Source: Dugong dugon
Lineage: Eukaryota; Chordata; Mammalia; Sirenia; Dugongidae
NCBI GenBank assembly: GCA_030035585.1
Contig: CM057471.1
Location: forward strand, 92,133,819-92,197,818
DNA length: 64,000 bases
Direction: 5' to 3'
Shown in pieces: positions 10,451 to 21,402 of the stretch. The notes beneath the pieces are model-generated. The model ran no database searches and had not been told where the DNA came from. It saw only the letters and a list, made by a program, of their open reading frames with translations. Each line of letters starts with the position of its first letter. Within the stretch, counting starts at the first letter, position 1. Position numbers and translations under genes: made by a program.

Positions 10451-12282
10451 AACAAATTGGTACTAAGAAGTGGGGGTGCTGCTCTAACAAATACTAAAAT
10501 GTGGAAGTGATTTTGGAATCGGGTAATGGGTGGAGGCTGGAAGAAGTTTAAGGTGCCGAAGTGGAGCCCAGGTGGTGCAGTCTTTAAGAGAGTGACTGCT
10601 AACCAGAAGATCATCAGTTCAAATCCACCAGCTACTCCTTGGAAACCCTATGGAGCAGTTCTACTCTGTCCTATAGGGTCACTACAAGTCAGAATCAACT
10701 GGAGGGCAACGAGTTTGGTTTGGCAATAGTAAAAGCCTAGATTCCCTTAAAGAGCCTGTTGGTAGAATTATGGCTATCAAAGGCAGTTCTGGTGAATGCT
10801 CAGGAGGAAGTGAGGAGAGCCATAGAGAGAGTCTCAGTTGTCTTAGAGAATACATATGGTGCCGTCAACAGTAGTTGCTAGACATGTGGGTGTTAAATGT
10901 GCTTCTGGTGAGAATTTAAAAGAAAATGATGAACATGTGATTGGACAATGGAAGAAGGTCAATGCTTTTTATGCAGTGGCAAATAACTTGTCTAAATTAT
11001 GTTCAAATGTTTGGTGGAAGGTAGAACTTGGAAGTGATGAATTTGGATATTGCTGAGGTGATTTCTAAGCAACATCTTAAAGGGGCAATGTGGTGTCTCG
11101 TTGCCTTTCATAGTAAAATGTGAGAGAAAAGAGATGGATTTTAAAAATGAACTGGGTAAAATGAAAACAAAATTTAAAGATTTAGAAAAATTCTGTTGAA
11201 CAAACTAAAGACATATGTTCTAAAATTTTCACCAATGACTTGGCTACACAATCTTTTGTTAAAGAGATTAAGCCTGTGACTAATGGATCTAACCAACTAT
11301 CACAGCAGAAAATCCATCAGCTTAGACTGAAGGACAGAGAAAGGACAAAAAGAAAGAAAGCTATCTACCTCTTTGAATTCTACAGGCAGAAAATGGGCCA
11401 AAGGAAATACATCTGTTGTCCTCTAAGGAAAGAGAGGGACCATCCTTGGAGAAGTTTGGAGATTTGTAGAACTGTTGGAAGGAACACAGGACGCAGGGCT
11501 GGCTAGGTTTCAAAGGGTGGAACCACGATCTCATAGGTCTCAAAGGGTGGAGCCACAGCTTCTTAGGTTTCGAAAGAGTCAGATCTGTACCAACTGGTTT
11601 CTGGAGTGTGAGACTGCCCTTCAGTTTGGCCAAGAGAATGGGACCAACACCCAATGCTGAGGGGGCAGGCTGCCAGAAGAAAGTGGCCTGCGGGGCCAAG
11701 GGGATGCGGTTGTCACTCAGACTAAGAAAATGAGTCAGCCCAAAGCTGAGGGAGCAGAGTTGCCATCACAGTGGGCCTGGAAGGCAGAGCTGAAGCCCAG
11801 GGCCCAGGGGCCTCCACCCAGAATCCAGAGGGTGTGGCCAACACCGAGATTCTGGAGGGTGGAGTCATTGCCCAGATGGTCTCAGAGAACACAGTATTAT
11901 TTTTAAGCTTTGAGAACTAATGTACCATATTTTTATGCAAATAACACTCTCATTCTACATTTGTTTGCCAACCTCACCCTCTCCTTGAGAGGTGTTTTCA
12001 TAAGTGCACTGTGACCATTTTTTTACAACATTAATGAAAAAACTGGCATAGTGCTCTTACAAAAATACCTTGCGGGAGGAGGGCGCAGTTGGCAAACAAA
12101 CGTAGAATACGCATGCTAGTTGTGTAAAAACGTGGTATTTTTGGGTACCTGTTATCCTTTCGTTCCCTCCTTTTGATTTAGATGATTCAGAAGAGTTGAT
12201 TTAAGACTTTAGGGATGATGTGATGGGGTGACTATGTTTTGCATGTGGGAAGGACAAACTTTGAGAGGGGGAAAGGGTGGGA
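10451..12282 (+). mobile_element. MaLR-like internal region, first copy
   Basis: The segment begins with the MaLR-type wording GATTTTGGAATCGGGTAATG and runs through repeated phrases such as TTTCAAAGGGTGGA. It has no intact gag or pol ORF; non-coding or barely coding internal regions are usual for MaLR elements. Large parts are parallel to 13074-14240, for example the segment around AAAGAGATTAAGCCTGTGAC at 11261 and 13241. An AfroSINE interrupts it at 10563-10723. Confidence 0.65.
10563..10723 (+). mobile_element. AfroSINE copy
   Basis: The head (GGAGCCCAGGTGGTGCAG), B box and RTE-like tail (GGGTCACTACAAGTCAGAAT) are present in sense orientation. The copy lies inside the MaLR-like internal region. 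Confidence 0.9.
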
Positions 12283-12701
12283 TGCTATGGATTGAATTGT
12301 GTCCCCTAAAAATATGTGCTGTAAATCCTAACCCTTATACTTGTGTTTATAACTTCATTTGGGAATGAGTTTTCTTTGTTGTGTTAATGAGACAGTATCA
12401 ATGTAGGGTGTGTTTTAAGTCAATCTCTTTTGAGATATAAAAAAAGAGATTAAACAAGCAAGCAAGAGAAGCAGAGATGGGGAAAAAGAGATGTATTCCG
12501 GAGACTAGAAGTCTAAATTCAGGGTGGCAACAGACCTATGCTCTCTCTCTCTGAACAGGCTCTGAGAGACGATCCTTCCTTGTTTCTTTCACCTTCTGGT
12601 AGCCCTGGGCAGTCCTTGGCATTTCTTGGCTTGTAGATGATCCTGATGTGGTGTCTTCCCCCTGTGTGAGTAGGACCCACCCTATACTGGCATGACCTCA
12701 A
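12283..12701 (+). mobile_element. LTR fragment followed by a second old repeat piece
   Basis: TGCTATGGATTGAATTGTGT opens a copy of the LTR, which is recognisable to about 12490. From about 12495 the text changes to GGAGACTAGAAGTCTAAATT and a region ending CCCCTGTGTGAGTAGGACCC. This looks like a different old LTR-type repeat that I cannot name. The junction may be a deletion or an insertion. Confidence 0.55.
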
Positions 12702-13073
12702 GTTATGGATTGACTTGTGTCCCCCAAAACTATGTGTTGTAAATTCTAACCTCTGCCTTTGGTTTTAATCCCATTTGTGAATGGGTGGTGTTTGTTATGT
12801 TAAAGAGGCAGGATTAGGTTATGTCAGTGAAGATTAGGTTATGTTTACTATGTTAATGAGGTAGGATTAGAGTGTATCGAGTCAATCTCTTTTGAGATAT
12901 AAAAAGAGACTAAACAAGCAAGTGAGAGAAGCAGAGATGGGGAAGTGAGATGCCAAGCCACATGAAAATCACACAGGAGCAGAAGCTCAAAGAGACAAGG
13001 ACGTTCCTCTGAGCTGACATAGAGAGAAGGCCTTCCCCTAGAGTCAGAACCCTGAATTCTTAAAGACGCCATG
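12702..13073 (+). mobile_element. MaLR-like LTR, second copy
   Basis: The LTR starts GTTATGGATTGACTTGTGTC, carries TTAATGAGGTAGGATTAGAG and AGTCAATCTCTTTTGAGATA, and closes near AGAACCCTGAATTCTTAAAG. It contains a small internal tandem duplication around GATTAGGTTATGT at about 12811-12846. Confidence 0.7.
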
Positions 13074-14240
13074 TGATTTCTCCTTGCTGCTTATCGTAAA
13101 ATGCGAGAGGAAAGAGATGGACTTAAAAATGAACTTTGCAGCATGGAAACAAAACTTAAAGATTTGGACAATCCTGTTGTACAAACTAAGACACATGTCC
13201 TAGAATGTTCACCATGAACATGGCTACACAATCTTCTATTAAAGAGATTAAGCCTGTGACTGATGGGGCTAACAAACTACCACAGCAGAAAACCCATCAG
13301 CTTAGACTGAAGGAGACAGAGAAAGAATGCAAGGAAAGAACACTTTCTGCCTCTTCAAATTCTAGAGGCAGGAAACAGGTCAACAAGCTACATCTATCGT
13401 ACTCCAGGAAAACAAAAGGACCATCCCTGGAGCAGCTTGGAGATCAGAAGAACTATTGGAAGGAGCACGAGAAGCAAGGCCTTCTCAGTTTCAAAGGGTG
13501 AGGGTATGGTCTCCTGGATTCAAAGGGTGAGGCCACAGCCTCCAATGTTTCAAAGAGCTAGATCTTCGCTAAATTGGTTCTGAAGTGTAGGGCGGCCATT
13601 AAGGTGTGTCATTGCTGAGGGGGGGGGGGGTGCTGATATGCCCAAGAGGCAGAAGAATGGGGCCTGCAGGGGCCAGGGGAGTGGGGTCACCACTCAGATG
13701 GACTTGGAAAATAGGGCTGCCTAAAGCCTAGTGAGCAGAGTTGCTGTCCCAGTGGGCCTGGAAGGCAGAGGTGAAGCCCTGGGCCAATATGCCTCCACCC
13801 GGAATCCAGAGAGCATGACCAACACCGAGAGTCTAGAGTGCAGGGCCAATGCCTATGTGATCTCAGAGAAGACAGGAATTTTTTCAAGCCTTGAGAGCTA
13901 ATGTAATTTGTTCTGCTGGGTTTTGGACTTGCTTAATGCCTGTTATCCCTTCTTTCCCTCCAATTACTCCCATTTGTAACAGAAATGTCTACCTTGTGCC
14001 TGTTCCACCCTTGTACTTTAGAAGCAGACAGTTTGCATTCTATATTTCACAGGTTCACAGATGAAGAGGAATTTTGCCCCAGGATGGAATATGCCTAAAG
14101 GCTCCCCATATTTTATTTAGATGATTCAGAAGATGAGATTTTGGACTTGGAGTGGATTTAAGACTTTTGGGATGATGTGATGGGGTGAATGTGTTTTGCA
14201 TGTGAGAAGGACATGAATTTTGGGGGGCCAAAGGGTGGAA
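13074..14240 (+). mobile_element. MaLR-like internal region, second copy
   Basis: This is parallel to 11080-12282: both share AGATTTAGA/GGACAAT, GAGATTAAGCCTGTGACT and the GGGCCTGGAAGGCAGAG phrase in the same order. It includes the MaLR-type stretch TTTTGGACTTGCTTAATGCC near 13920. A run of 13 G bases lies at about 13619-13631. The 98-residue plus ORF at 13205-13501 is not a conserved protein that I recognise. Confidence 0.6.
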
Positions 14241-14519
14241 TGCAATGGATTTAATCACGTCTCCCAAAAATCTATGTTGTAGTTCCTAACTGCTATGCCT
14301 GTGGTTATTTTCTCATTTGGGAATTGGTTGTCTTTCTTATGTTAATGAGGCAGGATTAGTGTAGGGTGTGTCTTGAGTCAATCTCTTGAGATATAAAAAA
14401 GATTAAACAAGCATGCAAAAAGTAGAGATGGGAGAAAAGAGATGCCAAGCCACATGAAGATTGCCCAGGAGCAGAAGCTCGGAAGACACAAGGATCTTCC
14501 TCCAGAGCTCAGAGAGAGA
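14241..14519 (+). mobile_element. MaLR-like 3' LTR, truncated
   Basis: The LTR starts TGCAATGGATTTAATCACGT and follows the family as far as CCTCCAGAGCTCAGAGAGAG, where it stops abruptly at the edge of a Tigger1 fossil. The usual LTR end (GACTAAGACA) is missing, which points to a deletion at about 14519/14520. Confidence 0.65.
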
Positions 14520-15955
14520 ATATTCACAGCATCTTCACCAGCAGATTCCATCTCAAGAAACCACTTTCTTTGCTCATCCATAAGAAGCAACTCCTCATCC
14601 GTTAAAGTTTCATCATGAGATTGCAGCAATTCAGCCATATCTTCAGGCTCCACTTCTAATTCTAGTTCTCTTACTATTTCCACTACATTTGCTGTTACTT
14701 CCTCCACTGAAGTCTCAAATCCCTCAAAGTCATCCATGAGGGTTGGAATCATCTTCTTCCAAACTCCTGTTAATGTTGATATTTTGATCCTCCCATGAAT
14801 CACAAATGTTCTTAATGGCATCTAGAATGATGAATCCTTTACAGAACGTTTTCAGTTTACTTTGCCCAGATCTATCCGAAGAGTATCTGTGGCAGCTATA
14901 GCCTTACAAAATGTATTTCTTAAATAATAAGACTTAAAAGTCAAAATTACTCCTTGATCCATGGGCTGCAGAATGGATGTTGTGTTAGCAGGCATGAAAA
15001 TAACATTGATATCCTTGAACATCTCCATCAGAGCTCTTGGGTGTCCAGGTGCATTGTCAATGAGCAGTAATATTTTGAAAGGAATCTTTTTTTTCTGAGC
15101 AGTAGGTCTCAACAGTGGACTTAAAATATTCAGTAAACCATGTTGTAAACAGATGTGCTGTCATCCAGGCTTTGTTGTTCCATGTATAGAGCACAGGCAG
15201 AGTATATTCAGCATAATTTTTAAGGGCCGTAGAATTTTCAGAATGGTAAATGAACACTGGCTTCAATTTAAAGTCGTTAGCTGCATTAGCCTCTAACAAG
15301 AGCGTCAGCCTGTCTTTTGAAGCTTTGAAGCCAGGCATCGACTTCTCTTTAGCTATGAAAGTACTAGATGGCATCTTCTTCCAATTTAAGGCTGTTTCAT
15401 CTACACTGAAAATCTGTTGTTTAGTGGAGCCACCTTCGACAATTATCTTAGCTAGGTCTTCTGGATAACTTGCTACAGCTTCTACATCAGCACTTGCTGC
15501 TTCACCTTGCACTTTTATGTTATGGAGACGGCTTCTTTCCTTAAACCTCATGAACCAACCACTGCTAACTTCAGACTTTTCTTCTGTGGCTTCCTCACCT
15601 CTCTCAGCCTTCATAGAATTGAAGGGAGTTAGGGCCTTGCTCTGGATTAGGCTTTGGCTTAAGGGAATGTTATGGCTGGTTTGATCTTTTATCCAGACCA
15701 TTAAAACTTTTTCCATATCAGCAATAAGGCTGCTTCACTTTCTTATCATTCCTGTGTTCACTGGAGTAGCACTTTTAATTTACTTCAAGAACTTTTCCTT
15801 TGCATTCACAACTTGGCTATTTGGTGCAAGAGGTCTAGCTTTCAGCCTATCTCAGCTTTCGACATATGTTCCTCACTAAACTTAATCATTTCTAGCTTTT
15901 GATTTAAAGTGACAATCGTGTGACTCTTCCTTTCACTTGAACACTTAGAGGCCAT
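14520..15955 (-). pseudogene. Tigger1-type transposase fossil, truncated
   Basis: The pieces read on the minus strand match a pogo/Tigger transposase. In order they are the N-terminal DNA-binding region beginning MASKCSSERKSHT near 15955, [12 protein letters not shown], the catalytic-core motifs [20 protein letters not shown] and QPMDQGVI (each with an expected acidic residue), and [14 protein letters not shown]. At least three frameshifts separate the segments at about 15848, 15090 and 14840. The frame ends at [10 protein letters not shown] because the 3' part of the element is missing. It is a dead DNA transposon, not a host gene. Confidence 0.9.
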
Positions 15956-16379
15956 TGTGGGCTTATTAACTGGGCTAATTTCAATATTGTCATGTCTCAG
16001 GGAACAGGAAGGCCTGAGGACAGTGAAAGAGATGGGGGAACGGCTGCTCAGTGGAGCAGTCAGAGCACTCACAACATTTACTGATTAAGTTCACCGTCTT
16101 ATATGAGCACGGTTTGTGGCTCCCTAAAAAATTACAATAGTAACATCAAAGATCACTCAACACAGATTTCTATAACAGACATAATAATAATGAAAATGTT
16201 TTAAATATTATTGAGAATTACCAAAATGTGACACAGAGACACAAAGTAAGCACATGCTGTTGGAAAAATGGCGCCAATAGACTTGCTCCACGTAGGATTG
16301 CCACAAACTTTTAATTTGTAAGAAACCCAATGTCTGTGAAGCACAATAAAGCGAAGCACAATAAAACGAGGTATGCCAG
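15956..16379 (-). mobile_element. Tigger1 5' leader and terminal inverted repeat
   Basis: The minus-strand end CTGGCATACCTCG at 16379 is the Tigger1 terminal inverted repeat. It is followed by TTTATTGTGCTTCGCTTTAT and GCGCCATTTTTCCAACAGCA, both typical of the element. TA at 16380-16381 is the remaining half of the expected TA target duplication. The other terminus is not in the window. Confidence 0.85.
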
Positions 16380-16385
16380 TATATA

Positions 16386-16428
16386 AGGTGGTCATAGGTC
16401 AGAGTCAACTCAATGGGAGCTAACAGCA
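16386..16428 (+). mobile_element. SINE tail fragment
   Basis: GGTGGTCATAGGTCAGAGTC followed by AACTCAATGGGAGCTAACAG is the RTE-like tail shared by the SINE families here. No head is attached, and it sits next to the Tigger1 terminus. Confidence 0.6.
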
Positions 16429-16439
16429 AAAAGTGGTTG

Positions 16440-16960
16440 CATGATGAACCACTCCAATGGCTTGAAGCCATTATTTTTCACAGTTCTGTGGGTTGGCAAT
16501 CTGGGTCATTCTTCTGCTGGTCTCATGCAAGTACACCCATCTGATAGGTTGACTAGGGCTGGGAGTCCAAAATGCCCTCACTCATGGCTGGCAGTTAGAA
16601 CCTCAGTTATCTACATGAGTGCTCACTCTTCAGGAGACTAGGCTGGGCTTCCTCTCAGCAGGACGATCCCAGGCTTCCAAGAGCACAAGAGTGGAAGCTA
16701 AAAAGCTGCTAGAGGAACTTGCTCAACATCACTTTTGCCATATATGACTGGTCAAAGGAGTCACAGACCAGCCCACAGTCAAGGGGGCAGAGAAATATAC
16801 TACTACTCTGTCTCTTGATGGGACTAGCAACAATATCACATTGCAAAGAGGCATGCTCACAGGGAGGAATAACCCATAGGAGCTGTTATTATAATGACCT
16901 ACTCCTCCCCTGGTAGGAGGCAAAGAACTCCCACCTACCCACGATCATTTACTGGAAGAA
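16440..16960 (+). mobile_element. Old interspersed repeat, class not assigned
   Basis: Phrases such as CAGTTCTGTGGGTTGGCAAT, CATCACTTTTGCCATATATG and TCACATTGCAAAGAGGCATG resemble a mammalian-wide repeat, probably an old LTR. I cannot name it. A search against a repeat library would settle it. Confidence 0.4.
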
Positions 16961-17271
16961 TCCAATAAATTAGGTTGGAGTACATCTTTGACCAGAGTGG
17001 ATATAAACCCCTTTTTCCTAACTGTCTCCTTGAGAATTTTGAATTTTTCTTGTGGTGGAACTTCTTGTTAGATCTAAGGAAAACCTCATTTTTTTAAACC
17101 TTATCATTTGGCTTAGAAAGAGTTTGCATTTTAAGCAGGAAAAGTATCAGTGCTGGTGTTTTTGGTTGCTTGTACTTGCATTGTTAGTATTATCTTTCTT
17201 CAACTTTCAGCTCCAATGCTATAAAGTTTTTATGTTATTTGTACAATAGGTAAGCATTAGTTACTTAGAAC

Positions 17272-17527
17272 TACAGGTAGTGCTTACAACCATTTTTTTT
17301 GCACATCTTATTGTTAGTAATATGTATGTATATATTAAAATATATCTGTAAGTTTATATGTAATGTTTCCAACCCCAAAGACAAATAAAGATCAGATTTA
17401 TAAAGATATTGATAATAAAAGGTAATAATAATGAAAACTAAAAAAAAAGAGGTATTAGATTTAAGTCAGAACTGACTTAAGACAGTTGTCAGAATGGAAC
17501 CCCCTCGTAAGTCGAAGACTACCTATA
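17272..17527. mobile_element. Candidate Tigger/pogo-related MITE
   Basis: An interval of 252 bases is bounded by TA (17272-17273 and 17526-17527). Its ends are CAGGTAGTGCTTAC and, read inward from the right, TAGGTAGTCTTCGAC. The first eight bases match at seven positions. Near the right end GAATGGAACCCCCTCGTAAG resembles non-autonomous Tigger-type elements. No ORF is expected. Confidence 0.45.
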
Positions 17528-17700
17528 GATAAATTAATACAGAAATCTACTTTACCTTCACATGAAATTTGCAACACATCACAATTTGCTATTAGGACAA
17601 CACCGTCAACCCTCCCCTCACTGTCCCTGCCATTCTTTGAAGTACCTCATGAACTGAAGGGTGGACTGATGACATATAGACTGAGTAGGGTAAAGTGGTC

Positions 17701-17900
17701 AAAACCCACTGATATTGAGTCAATTACGACTCATATGACTCTAGAGGACAGAGTAGAACTGCCCCATAGGCTTTCCAAGGCTGTAAATCTGTATGGAAGC
17801 AGACTGCTGCATCTTTCTCTCGTGGAGAGACTTGTGGGTTTGAACTGCCAACCTTTTGGTTAGCAGCCAAGCACTTTAACCACCGCACTACCAGGGCTCC
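17701..17900 (-). mobile_element. AfroSINE copy, long form
   Basis: Tail (ACCCACTGATATTGAGTCAA), middle segment (GCAGACTGCTGCATCTTTCT) and tRNA-like head ending CACTACCAGGGCTCC are complete in antisense. Confidence 0.92.
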
Positions 17901-17970
17901 TCTAGGTGGTCAAAGCTGCTATTAAATATATTAAATAATTATTTTATATTATAAATATAGATAAATAGAT

Positions 17971-18409
17971 AGCTGCTATTGAGCTGACTCCACTTATGGA
18001 GACCTTACAATAGAACAAAACAGTTCCCAGTCCTGTGTCATCCTCACAATCACTGACATATTTGAGTCCATTGTTGCAGCTACCGGGTCAATCCATCTCA
18101 CCAAGGGTCTCTTGCCCTCATAGGTCCTCTACTTCACTGAACATAAATCCTCTAGCAATTGATCCCTCCTGAAGACGTGTCCAAAGCAAGTGAATCTGAC
18201 AATGTTCTGTTGTGATCCATAAAGTTTTCATTGGTTATTTTTTGGAAGTAGACCACCAGGCCTTTCTTCCAAGTCTGACTTAGTCTGGAAGTTCTATTGA
18301 AAGAGCCATGTGTGACCCTGTTGGTATTTGAAATACCGGTGGCATAGTTTCCAGCATCACAGCAACACACAAGCCACTACAATATGACAAACTGACAGAT
18401 GTGTGGTGG
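17971..18409 (-). mobile_element. RTE 3' end joined to a tRNA-Gly-type SINE
   Basis: Positions 17971-18190 parallel the RTE ORF2 remnant at 26117-26350 (TTGAGTCCATTGTTGCAGCT, then CAATCCATCTCACCAAGG). From about 18190 the text matches the body of the tRNA-Gly-headed SINE in antisense (CTGACTTAGTCTGGAAGTTC, then GACAGATGTGTGGTGG). The tRNA head itself is lost. It is either a composite element or two adjacent insertions. Confidence 0.6.
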
Positions 18410-18954
18410 AATATATATATATAATTCCCGCACCCTCAACTGATCACCTCTCATGCCTCTTTGGAAATTTTAACACTTACCTTAACCAACTGGATCATTT
18501 GTTACCTCTTTTATAATTAACTGTGCACATCTGCCATATCAGGGCCGGGACTAAGGTAAGGCGAGTGAGGCACTCACCACAAGTACCAAATTTAAGGGAG
18601 CACCACAAAACTTAGTAATCAAAATAAATAATATTTTAGTACAATACTTGAAAAAATTAAGATTTAAAAAAAAAAAAATCCATGGTGGACATGAGATCAA
18701 AATGTCAATAAAGACAGGATCCTACAGGACCAAGATTAGGATGAGGCAAAGGAGGCAGGAGTGTCAAAGTGCAGACTCCAATTCTGTCTTTATTTAAAAT
18801 GTTCATACTGTGTTTTATCATAGTTTTTTGCATTAATTTTAATTTTTAAAAACATTGTGGAAAAATATTTTTTACCTTGATTACTGAAATTTTTGATACT
18901 ACCTTAAATTTAGACCTTGCCTCTCTCACTTATCCTAATCCAGGCCTTGGCCTT
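18410..18954. other. Intergenic, unassigned
   Basis: No gene. It contains AT-rich text with a poly(A) run at about 18666-18677 and no clear repeat family. Confidence 0.4.
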
Positions 18955-19150
18955 AGCTCCTTCAGGGTAGACATCATGCTGTTTTGTATTTTTGTTTTGT
19001 TCTTATATAAAATATAGCGAGTAAAGTACTTAGCAAAGTGCCTGGCATATAGTAAGTGCTTAGTAAACGTTAACCGTGGTAATTATTATTATATCCTTCA
19101 AATAGCACCTACCAGAGTTACCTGCATACAGTAAATGCTTGTTGAATGAA
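18955..19150 (+). mobile_element. L2 3' end fragments
   Basis: CTTCAGGGTAGACATCATGC and GTGCCTGGCATATAGTAAGT followed by GCTTAGTAAACGTTA fit the L2 3' terminus. A second similar end (CAGTAAATGCTTGTTGAATG) lies at 19129-19148. Confidence 0.6.
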
Positions 19151-19861
19151 GTAACAGCTTTTTATATCATTGAAATATCCTCTTACCTTTCACACATTAT
19201 AAAAAGACCTTTACTGCCTGTTTTCTCAGGCTGAGTAAATTTGGTATTTGGGGCTTGTTCATATCTTTATAGTCTAACTGCTATTGCCTTATATCTCTAA
19301 CATTTCAAAGGTTGCATTTTTAAAAGTCAAGTCTTGTGCTTTTAGGTAGCAAATACTTCCACTGAGGACTGGACAGAGGGAAGAAAAGATTTTTTACCAA
19401 GGCTGGAAGAAATCCAGTTTCCTTTGCCTTTCTTGTTGGAGTGTGAAAAGGATTCTCTGGGATTTCATTGGTGATTAATGTTAGGATTCAATGAAAATTG
19501 CACCAGGCAGCATTGCTTACACATGACTATATGTCACTGTGCTTATTTTCTATTCAAAGTTTTTTTAAAAAAAAAAAAAATAGTATAATTCAGGATTGAC
19601 GTTAGGGTTTGGTCTAATGTTTTTAACAACTCTAGTTTTATAGCATCTATTTCCTCTTTGATTTTCATTACATTCTATAATTATTGAAATGTTGATCTGA
19701 GTGATTAAAAACATTCCAATTACTGGCAAATTACAGAACTGTAATTCCTAAAGTTGAAATAGCCATAAATCAAAGTAGCTTAGAATGCAGAAAATGATAA
19801 CAAGAGAATTTTGTGAAACAGCTTATGGAAACACCAGGATAAAAACCCTCCATTCAGGCAG
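19151..19861. other. Intergenic, unassigned
   Basis: I see no gene or recognisable element. The sequence is AT-rich. Confidence 0.4.
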
Positions 19862-20210
19862 GATTGTGGTTGCTGTTAGCTGCCTTTGAGTAGCCCCCTG
19901 ACTCATGGGGACCCCATGTACAATGGAGCAAAACTCTGCTCGGTCCTCTGCCAGCCCCATGATTGGTTGGGGATCGGACCACTGTAATCCAGAATGTTTT
20001 CACTGTCTGATTTTTCAGAAGTAGATCTCCAGGCTTTTCTTTCTGGTCTGTCTTAGTCTGGAAGCTCTGCTGAAACCTGTTCTGCATCGTAGTAACACAT
20101 GCCTCCACTGACAGATGGGTGGTACCTGCATACGAGGTGCATCGGCTGGGAATCGAACCCAGGTCTCCCGCATAGAAGGCAAGAATTCTACTCTGGACCT
20201 ACCATTGTGC
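19862..20210 (-). mobile_element. SINE with tRNA-Gly-like head
   Basis: In antisense the copy runs from the tail (GTTGCTGTTAGCTGCCTTTG) through TCTGTCTTAGTCTGGAAGCT to a tRNA-like head (GGGAATCGAACCCAGGTCTC, then AGAATTCTACTCTGGACC). It shares its tail type with AfroSINE, but the head comes from a different tRNA. A younger AfroSINE is inserted next to its head. Confidence 0.8.
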
Positions 20211-20434
20211 TCTCTAACAGGATAAAACCCATTGCCACTGAGTCAATTCCGACTCATAGAGACCCTATAGGACAGAGTAGAACTCCCAGAGGGTTTCCGA
20301 GGCTTAATTTTTACAGAGGCAGACTGCCACAACTTTCTCCCACAGAGCAGCTGGTAGGTTTGAACTGCCGACGTTTTGGTTAGCAGTCAAAGGGCTTAAA
20401 CACTGGGTCACCAGGGCTCCTCTCTAACGGGATA
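20211..20434 (-). mobile_element. AfroSINE with 14-bp target duplication
   Basis: TCTCTAACAGGATA (20211-20224) and TCTCTAACGGGATA (20421-20434) bracket a complete long-form copy at 20225-20420. The duplication was made from sequence at the head end of the tRNA-Gly-type SINE at 19862-20210, so this AfroSINE is the younger insertion. Confidence 0.92.
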
Positions 20435-21196
20435 GTTACTGATATTTTTGTGACTGTGCAGGGAAGCTATTCCAAAACTTCTCACAAAATATGAAAGCCA
20501 AGCCATTTTATAACCTGCGTTTTCACAGATGTCAATTGCCAACCTAAGGAAGCACGGCCTACAGTAAAATTTCTGTTCAAATAAAAGGCTTATTTACACA
20601 CATTTGTGTGTCAACCAATGGAACTCAAAGAAATCACAGGGTGTCGAGGGCTTTGGTCAATCCTAGATAGGATGTCAGCCTCACCCCTTTCAAAGCCAGT
20701 TTGAGGAACGACAGAAGAGAGAAGAAGGAAAGTGTTAGGTTTAGAACCTTTTAGCTTGTGATAATGTTAGCTAACTGGTGATTTATCTTAATGTTTCTCT
20801 GCTCCCAGGAGCAGGGAGAAAGGCCAGCAACAAAATCCATTTCAGCATTTTTCTTGCATGAGTTGTTCAACCAACCAACTCTTCATCACCTCTCCCTCAG
20901 AAAATATGTTAAGTTGTGGCTAAGGGGAAGTCTTCCCTCAGCTGTGGCTGCTGAGAGAAGCAGGACTTACAAAGACAACCTGACTATGGCACTGAAATCA
21001 TCATACATGGGTATTGCTTTACGGATTCGTCTTTCAGATAGGCACGTCTGTGCTAAAACACAAGAGTTTATGTATTTTGTACCACCGTTAGTAGGTAATG
21101 TTGATATTTATCCAGCACAAATAGTTCATTGGGATTTAACACGTAAACAGTGAGTCTTTAACAGATTTAATTTAAATAATCAAAGTCTAATGTTAT
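20435..21196. other. Intergenic, unassigned
   Basis: No gene is supported. The 120-residue plus ORF at 20791-21153 has no recognised motif and no homologue that I can name. Confidence 0.4.
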
Positions 21197-21402
21197 GAGG
21201 AAGCCTTTGGGTGGCACAAACGATTAAGCCCTCAGCTGTTAATTAAAAGGCTGGCAGTTTGAGTCCACCCAGAGGTGTCTCAGGAGCAAGTCCTGGCGAT
21301 CTACTTCTGAAAAATCAGCCATTGAAAACCCTATGACACATAGTTCTACTCTGACACACCTGGAGTCATTATGAGTTGAAATCCACTCAGCAGCAACTGG
21401 TT
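21197..21402 (+). mobile_element. AfroSINE copy, long form
   Basis: The head (TTTGGGTGGCACAAACGATT), B-box region (GGCAGTTTGAGTCCACCC), middle segment and tail ending CACTCAGCAGCAACTGG are in sense orientation. Confidence 0.9.

Noticed and set aside
11240-13501. Plus-strand ORFs of 88 and 98 residues with similar sequence as a duplicated gene
   Set aside because: They are parallel parts of two MaLR-like internal regions, not a host gene pair.
14378-15716. Minus-strand ORFs of 147, 86 and 219 residues as a host gene
   Set aside because: They are frameshifted pieces of a Tigger1-type transposase with the 3' end missing.
17486-17863. Plus-strand ORF of 125 residues
   Set aside because: It starts in a MITE-like element and ends in an antisense AfroSINE.
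20791-21153. Plus-strand ORF of 120 residues
   Set aside because: No recognisable family and no evidence of exon borders or promoter.
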